A stretch of DNA of 64,000 nt from positions 62,001-126,000 of the forward strand of contig JAEUVS010000151.1 of assembly GCA_016786745.1 (NCBI GenBank), given 5' to 3'. A model generated the notes under the pieces. The model did no database searches, was not told the origin of the DNA, and worked only from the letters and a program-made list of their open reading frames with translations. This DNA is from Chitinophagaceae bacterium. GTDB lineage: Bacteria > Bacteroidota > Bacteroidia > Chitinophagales > Chitinophagaceae. A program made the translations under genes and the position numbers. This document shows, in pieces, positions 60,861 to 64,000 of the stretch. The stretch's first letter is position 1. Each line of letters begins with the position of its first letter.

Positions 60861-62786
60861 TTACCCCTGTATGGTTGAAATATTCTTTTTCAGCTCCCAG
60901 TAGCGGGGATCATTTTTCAACGCTTCAAATGCGGGGTATTCAAGAAAGAAGTTAACCGGGGCAGCACGTCGTTCGCGACACCGCCCGATATGATAAAAAA
61001 CTTTGTCGTAGTTGCCGAGAGCGAACCAGATACCGACAAGATCACCGTCAAGAACCACATCAGGTTCCGCGCGTTGCCACTCTTCAATTTTCTGCACACA
61101 TTCCATCGCGTCATCGCGCTTGCCGAGACTTGCCAGGCAATATCCCAGGCCCATTAGTCCTTTAAGCGGATGGTTCGTAAGCCGGTGTACTTCCCGGAAC
61201 AATGGCAGCGCTGCTTCCCAATCGCCTCCCATGCCTATTGCCCATGCTTTTAATTCGAGGCTCGCACGCATGTTGGGATTTATCTCAAGATTTTTTTCTG
61301 CCTGCGCTATGGCCTCTTCGTACTGCTCGGTAAACATGTACATATTTCCCAAAGCATGATTAATCCCGGCATTGAGCGGGTCAATCTTTGCCGCTTCTTC
61401 AAGCGCTCTTACGGCGTCGCGTTTTTGTCCTACGGCGATATAATAAAAGCCAAGCATTTTATAAGCAGATACGGCACCCGGATTTAACCCGATAGCGCGT
61501 TGCAGAGCCGCATACGCTTCCTTCCATTTCCAGTCGTGGTACAATAAACGGCTAGCCCGCGCAACATGCGCCTCCGCTATTGTATCATCGAGCTGCAACG
61601 CTCTGTCGGAATATTCCTTTACTAAATCAAAAGCTTTAGGCGGCGACATTTGCCCGGTCGACCCGAGGTATGCATATGTTTCAGCAATCACCGCATACAC
61701 AAGCGCATAATTTTGATCGAGTCTTATGGCCTGTTCAAAATAATTTATCGCTGTTTTCGCGTCGCCGGGAGTATATCGATTGAGATAATGAAGACCTTTT
61801 AAATAATTCGTATATGCTTCAATGTTATGAGATGCAGGTTTTACTGTTTGAATCTTTGCAGGCTTTGCAAGATTTTCTTTTAACCGGGTCGCGATGATAC
61901 CGCTGATTTCATCCTGCACCTCGAATATATCAGTGAGGTTGCGGTCGTAGTTTTCACTCCATATATGATAGCCATCGGCGGCATTGATCAGCTGCGCGGT
62001 AATACGCACACGGTTGCCGCTTTTTCGTACGCTCCCTTCCAGGATTTTGTCGACGTTTAGTTTAACCGCGATATCCCTGATGTCGTCATTTTTACCTTTG
62101 AATGCAAAGGCAGATGTACGCGATGTTACCTGCAAACCGTCTACTTTTGTCAGTGAATTCAGCAATTCTTCGGTGATGCCATCGCTGAAGTACTCGTTTT
62201 CAGGATCGGCGCTCATGTTTACGAACGGTAGCACAGCGAGCCGGTTAGCCGGCGGTTTTGTTTTTCCCTTGATAGCGTTGCGCGATGGTACCACAATGCC
62301 ACTATTGTTAATGGCATAAACTCTTGCCGGCTGTTTAATATTCTTCAGCTCAAAATATCCGAGTTCGATGGCGCTGATGCCTTCCTGGTTCTTAATCTCG
62401 TCGTACACTTTTTCAGAAACGAGAATGCTGCCCGGCAGAGCGAGTGATTCGATGCGTGACGCGAAATTTACACCATCGCCGTAGATGTTTGCGTCGTCGA
62501 TGATAACATCGCCGGTATGAATGCCGATTCTTACATCAACCTTAGGCGCTTTCAACAGCTCCTGCTGAATATACAGGGCGCTGTTCACCGCTTCGATCGC
62601 GCTGTTGAAAATACTGAGGGAGCCATCTCCATAAAATTGCAACGTGGTACCGTTGAAATTCTTAATTCCGTGGTCGAGAGCGTCTTTAAGCTGACGTCGT
62701 TTCTCCCGTGCAAGCTGCTCGTTTTCCTGCATGAGTGCAGTATAGCCTGTCATATCCGCGAATAATATTGCAACGAGCCGGCGCAT
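60861..62786 (-). CDS. Class III nucleotide cyclase with TolB-like and TPR domains
   Basis: This 641-residue protein has an N-terminal class III cyclase domain (1-165), a FlgO/TolB-like segment (185-310, starting NRLAVLPFVNMSADPENEYF) and at least eight TPR repeats (335-635). The metal Asp residues are Asp11 (LFADMTGYT) and Asp54 (FYGDGSLSIF). The transition-state Asn and Arg are in GDGVNFASRIE. The base-selecting Lys before GDG is Gln50, so substrate choice is not predictable by the usual rule. There is no signal peptide, so it should be in the cytoplasm. It stands alone, with 74 bases to the VOC gene upstream. Confidence 0.87.
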   Translation of the reverse strand: MRRLVAILFADMTGYTALMQENEQLAREKRRQLKDALDHGIKNFNGTTLQFYGDGSLSIFNSAIEAVNSALYIQQELLKAPKVDVRIGIHTGDVIIDDANIYGDGVNFASRIESLALPGSILVSEKVYDEIKNQEGISAIELGYFELKNIKQPARVYAINNSGIVVPSRNAIKGKTKPPANRLAVLPFVNMSADPENEYFSDGITEELLNSLTKVDGLQVTSRTSAFAFKGKNDDIRDIAVKLNVDKILEGSVRKSGNRVRITAQLINAADGYHIWSENYDRNLTDIFEVQDEISGIIATRLKENLAKPAKIQTVKPASHNIEAYTNYLKGLHYLNRYTPGDAKTAINYFEQAIRLDQNYALVYAVIAETYAYLGSTGQMSPPKAFDLVKEYSDRALQLDDTIAEAHVARASRLLYHDWKWKEAYAALQRAIGLNPGAVSAYKMLGFYYIAVGQKRDAVRALEEAAKIDPLNAGINHALGNMYMFTEQYEEAIAQAEKNLEINPNMRASLELKAWAIGMGGDWEAALPLFREVHRLTNHPLKGLMGLGYCLASLGKRDDAMECVQKIEEWQRAEPDVVLDGDLVGIWFALGNYDKVFYHIGRCRERRAAPVNFFLEYPAFEALKNDPRYWELKKNISTIQG

Positions 62787-62836
62787 GGTTAAGTAGGCTG
62801 CAATTTAACTGGAAACCGCCGGATAACAGCGGCTGT

Positions 62837-63202
62837 TTACCTCGCAAACTCGCCAAAGTGCCAAAGAATTCCTGAAGGATCGTGGAGATAGCATTCGCTG
62901 CCCCAATCGAAATTGCGGACAGGCGTTAGCCGAACGCCTTCATATTTGTCGGGAAGCTGCAACGCTGATAAATCTTTATAATGTTGTTCAACATTTTCTA
63001 CCTCAACAAACACCATCGTATTGTCTATCCAGTCTTTTACATCGGCATCCTGCAGGTAGAAAGCGATGCCGTCGGTTTTGAAAACAGACATTGCAGGAAA
63101 TAAAACCGTTTCAGTAAATCCGAGGTCGCGATAGAAGTTGCGTGATACTTCAAAGTTTTTTGCACCGATAAACGGACGGATAGATTTAGCCCTGTGTTGC
63201 AT
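62837..63202 (-). CDS. VOC-family (glyoxalase/bleomycin resistance) protein
   Basis: This 121-residue protein has the vicinal-oxygen-chelate fold: IRPFIGAKNFEVSRNFYRDLGF as first module, then FPAMSVFKTDGIAFYLQ, NTMVFVEVENVEQHYK and the last module ending SECYLHDPSGILWHFGE, with the C-terminal metal Glu. Bacteroidota have many such small proteins, some acting on antibiotics, some on methylglyoxal; the N-terminal His ligand of glyoxalase I is not evident. Function is not assigned. Confidence 0.85.
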   Translation of the reverse strand: MQHRAKSIRPFIGAKNFEVSRNFYRDLGFTETVLFPAMSVFKTDGIAFYLQDADVKDWIDNTMVFVEVENVEQHYKDLSALQLPDKYEGVRLTPVRNFDWGSECYLHDPSGILWHFGEFAR

Positions 63203-63361
63203 ACAGTTGTTGTTTTAAAGCGTTAACAGCTTCCGCAATCTAAGCAATTTGGAAATTGTTTTATAGGCCCGGCATGTATTCATCAGCCTTTTCCCGGTTA
63301 AAAAAGTTTTCTCATAAATTGTTTAGGTAATTTACCGCCCGACTGGTTAAAACCATATAAC

Positions 63362-63675
63362 ATGATACGATTTATTTTTCTCCTTTCGATGATAGCGTTT
63401 AATTTTTCAACATTCTCTCAACAAACCTGGAACGGAAAGAAATGCGCTGTGGTGCTGACTTACGACGATGGCCTTTCCGTACATCTCACGAACGCAATAC
63501 CAGCGCAATCAGGTTACTTGTATTTTTATTCCATGGCGTCGGCGGAGGTCATTCGATGGATGTGTCACTCGATGCGCACAGTAAGTTGTTGCATTACCTG
63601 GAACAAAACGACAAAAATATCTGGAACGCCACCATGCTCGATGTCGCGAAATTCGCCATCAATAAACGACGTTAG
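63362..63675 (+). pseudogene. Polysaccharide deacetylase remnant with deletion and frameshift
   Basis: The start encodes a signal peptide (MIRFIFLLSMIAFNFSTFSQ) and the NodB opening, KKCAVVLTYDDGLSVHLTNA, with the metal-binding Asp pair. Near 63500 the reading frame breaks, and a second frame gives the family C-terminus: LVFLFHGVGGGHSMDVSLD then HYLEQNDKNIWNATMLDVAK and a stop at 63675. Intact relatives have about 260-290 residues; here about 105 codons remain, so roughly 150 residues with the His metal ligands are missing. The continuing first frame gives 112 residues without sense after the junction. It is a non-functional gene. Confidence 0.82.
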
Positions 63676-64000
63676 AACAATTTTTCCTGCGGCGGCGTAA
63701 TGCCTGCAAGACGCAGGTATACCGTTGTTTGTCCTCGATGATGCGTTTGATGTTCAAATAACTTAGCTATCGCGACGCCCTTAGGCATGTCGAACCGGCC
63801 AAACAATTTCACGTTTTCGTTCAACTGGGCGGGAGTAAGTTTTTTGACACTGTTGATTACAAAATCGTAGCCAGCGAGGGTCAGTTTCGTGACATTCGCT
63901 TTTGATTTATCAGTGCTTTTTTCGGAATCACCAAAGTTGATTGGACTTTTTTCTCCAGTGATAGCTGATGCGAATCCGTAGTTAGCATCGGTGAGGTGAA
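63672..64000 (-). CDS. DinB-family protein (C-terminal part, cut by window end)
   Basis: An open minus-strand frame enters from the right edge and runs to a stop at 63672-63674. The 108 visible residues start HLTDANYGFASAITGE and include KLTLAGYDFVINSVKKLTP and the metal-binding block LFEHQTHHRGQTTVYLRLAG, which is typical of DinB/YfiT four-helix proteins with His ligands. These are stress-associated metal-dependent thiol or transferase-like enzymes. Its end overlaps the end of the deacetylase remnant. Confidence 0.85.
   Translation of the reverse strand, partial: HLTDANYGFASAITGEKSPINFGDSEKSTDKSKANVTKLTLAGYDFVINSVKKLTPAQLNENVKLFGRFDMPKGVAIAKLFEHQTHHRGQTTVYLRLAGITPPQEKLF

Overview
This is a chromosomal segment of a Bacteroidota bacterium, most likely a Chitinophagaceae-type organism. 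The evidence is promoter boxes of the form TAnnTTTG or TAnnTTCG instead of sigma70 sites, and few recognisable Shine-Dalgarno sequences. It also carries a LytS-type kinase fused to a periplasmic beta-propeller, families typical of the phylum (DUF3667, DUF4136, DUF2157, NarL/HisKA_3 pairs, FtsX-type permeases starting MFRNYLK), and a tmRNA whose tag peptide reads GNTQYAMAA. There is no prophage, insertion sequence, CRISPR array or rRNA operon. RNA genes are one tmRNA and one tRNA-Gly.

Layout. 1-6.5 kb: a membrane protein pair, a Tag-like glycosylase, an AraC regulator, a SnoaL-like protein, a lipoprotein, a GDPD phosphodiesterase, a decayed outer-membrane barrel gene and a DUF486 protein. 6.6-11.8 kb: a stand-alone receiver, a propeller histidine kinase overlapping a LytTR regulator, and a secreted PepSY-like protein closed by a strong terminator. 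11.8-15.3 kb: a sugar MFS transporter with a PfkB kinase, and an acyltransferase. 15.3-22.7 kb: housekeeping genes (tmRNA, rseP, dxr, GH3 enzyme, rplU-rpmA, a 29-residue Lys/Ala-rich mini-protein, PolX). 22.7-32 kb: a giant NtrY-like sensor kinase coupled to mazG, a DUF3667 protein, a secreted YD-like protein and LigD. 32-38.3 kb: a probable sugar-acid catabolic operon (IlvD/Edd dehydratase, two SDRs, FAD/Fe-S lactate-type dehydrogenase), split by a repeat element. 38.4-45.4 kb: a MATE exporter and a complete RND tripartite pump. 45.5-51.7 kb: cell-envelope and polysaccharide genes (barrel, DUF4136, PhoD, PhyH, beta-helix protein, GH5). 51.8-56 kb: a NarL regulator with a kinase that lacks its phospho-acceptor helix, divergent from four genes for secreted proteins. 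56-64 kb: an FtsX-type permease, tRNA-Gly, a metal-related HMA-MauE/outer-membrane pair, a cyclase-TPR protein, a VOC protein, a decayed polysaccharide deacetylase and a partial DinB gene.

After RNA genes and pseudogenes are placed, no stretch over 300 bases is left empty. The most interesting pieces are the truncated kinase/regulator with its divergent secretome operon and repeated operator-like sequence, the PolX protein that has lost its polymerase residues but kept its PHP domain, the tandem 29-bp repeat inside an inverted repeat, and the two decayed genes. All family assignments rest on motif recognition by eye; no database search was run.
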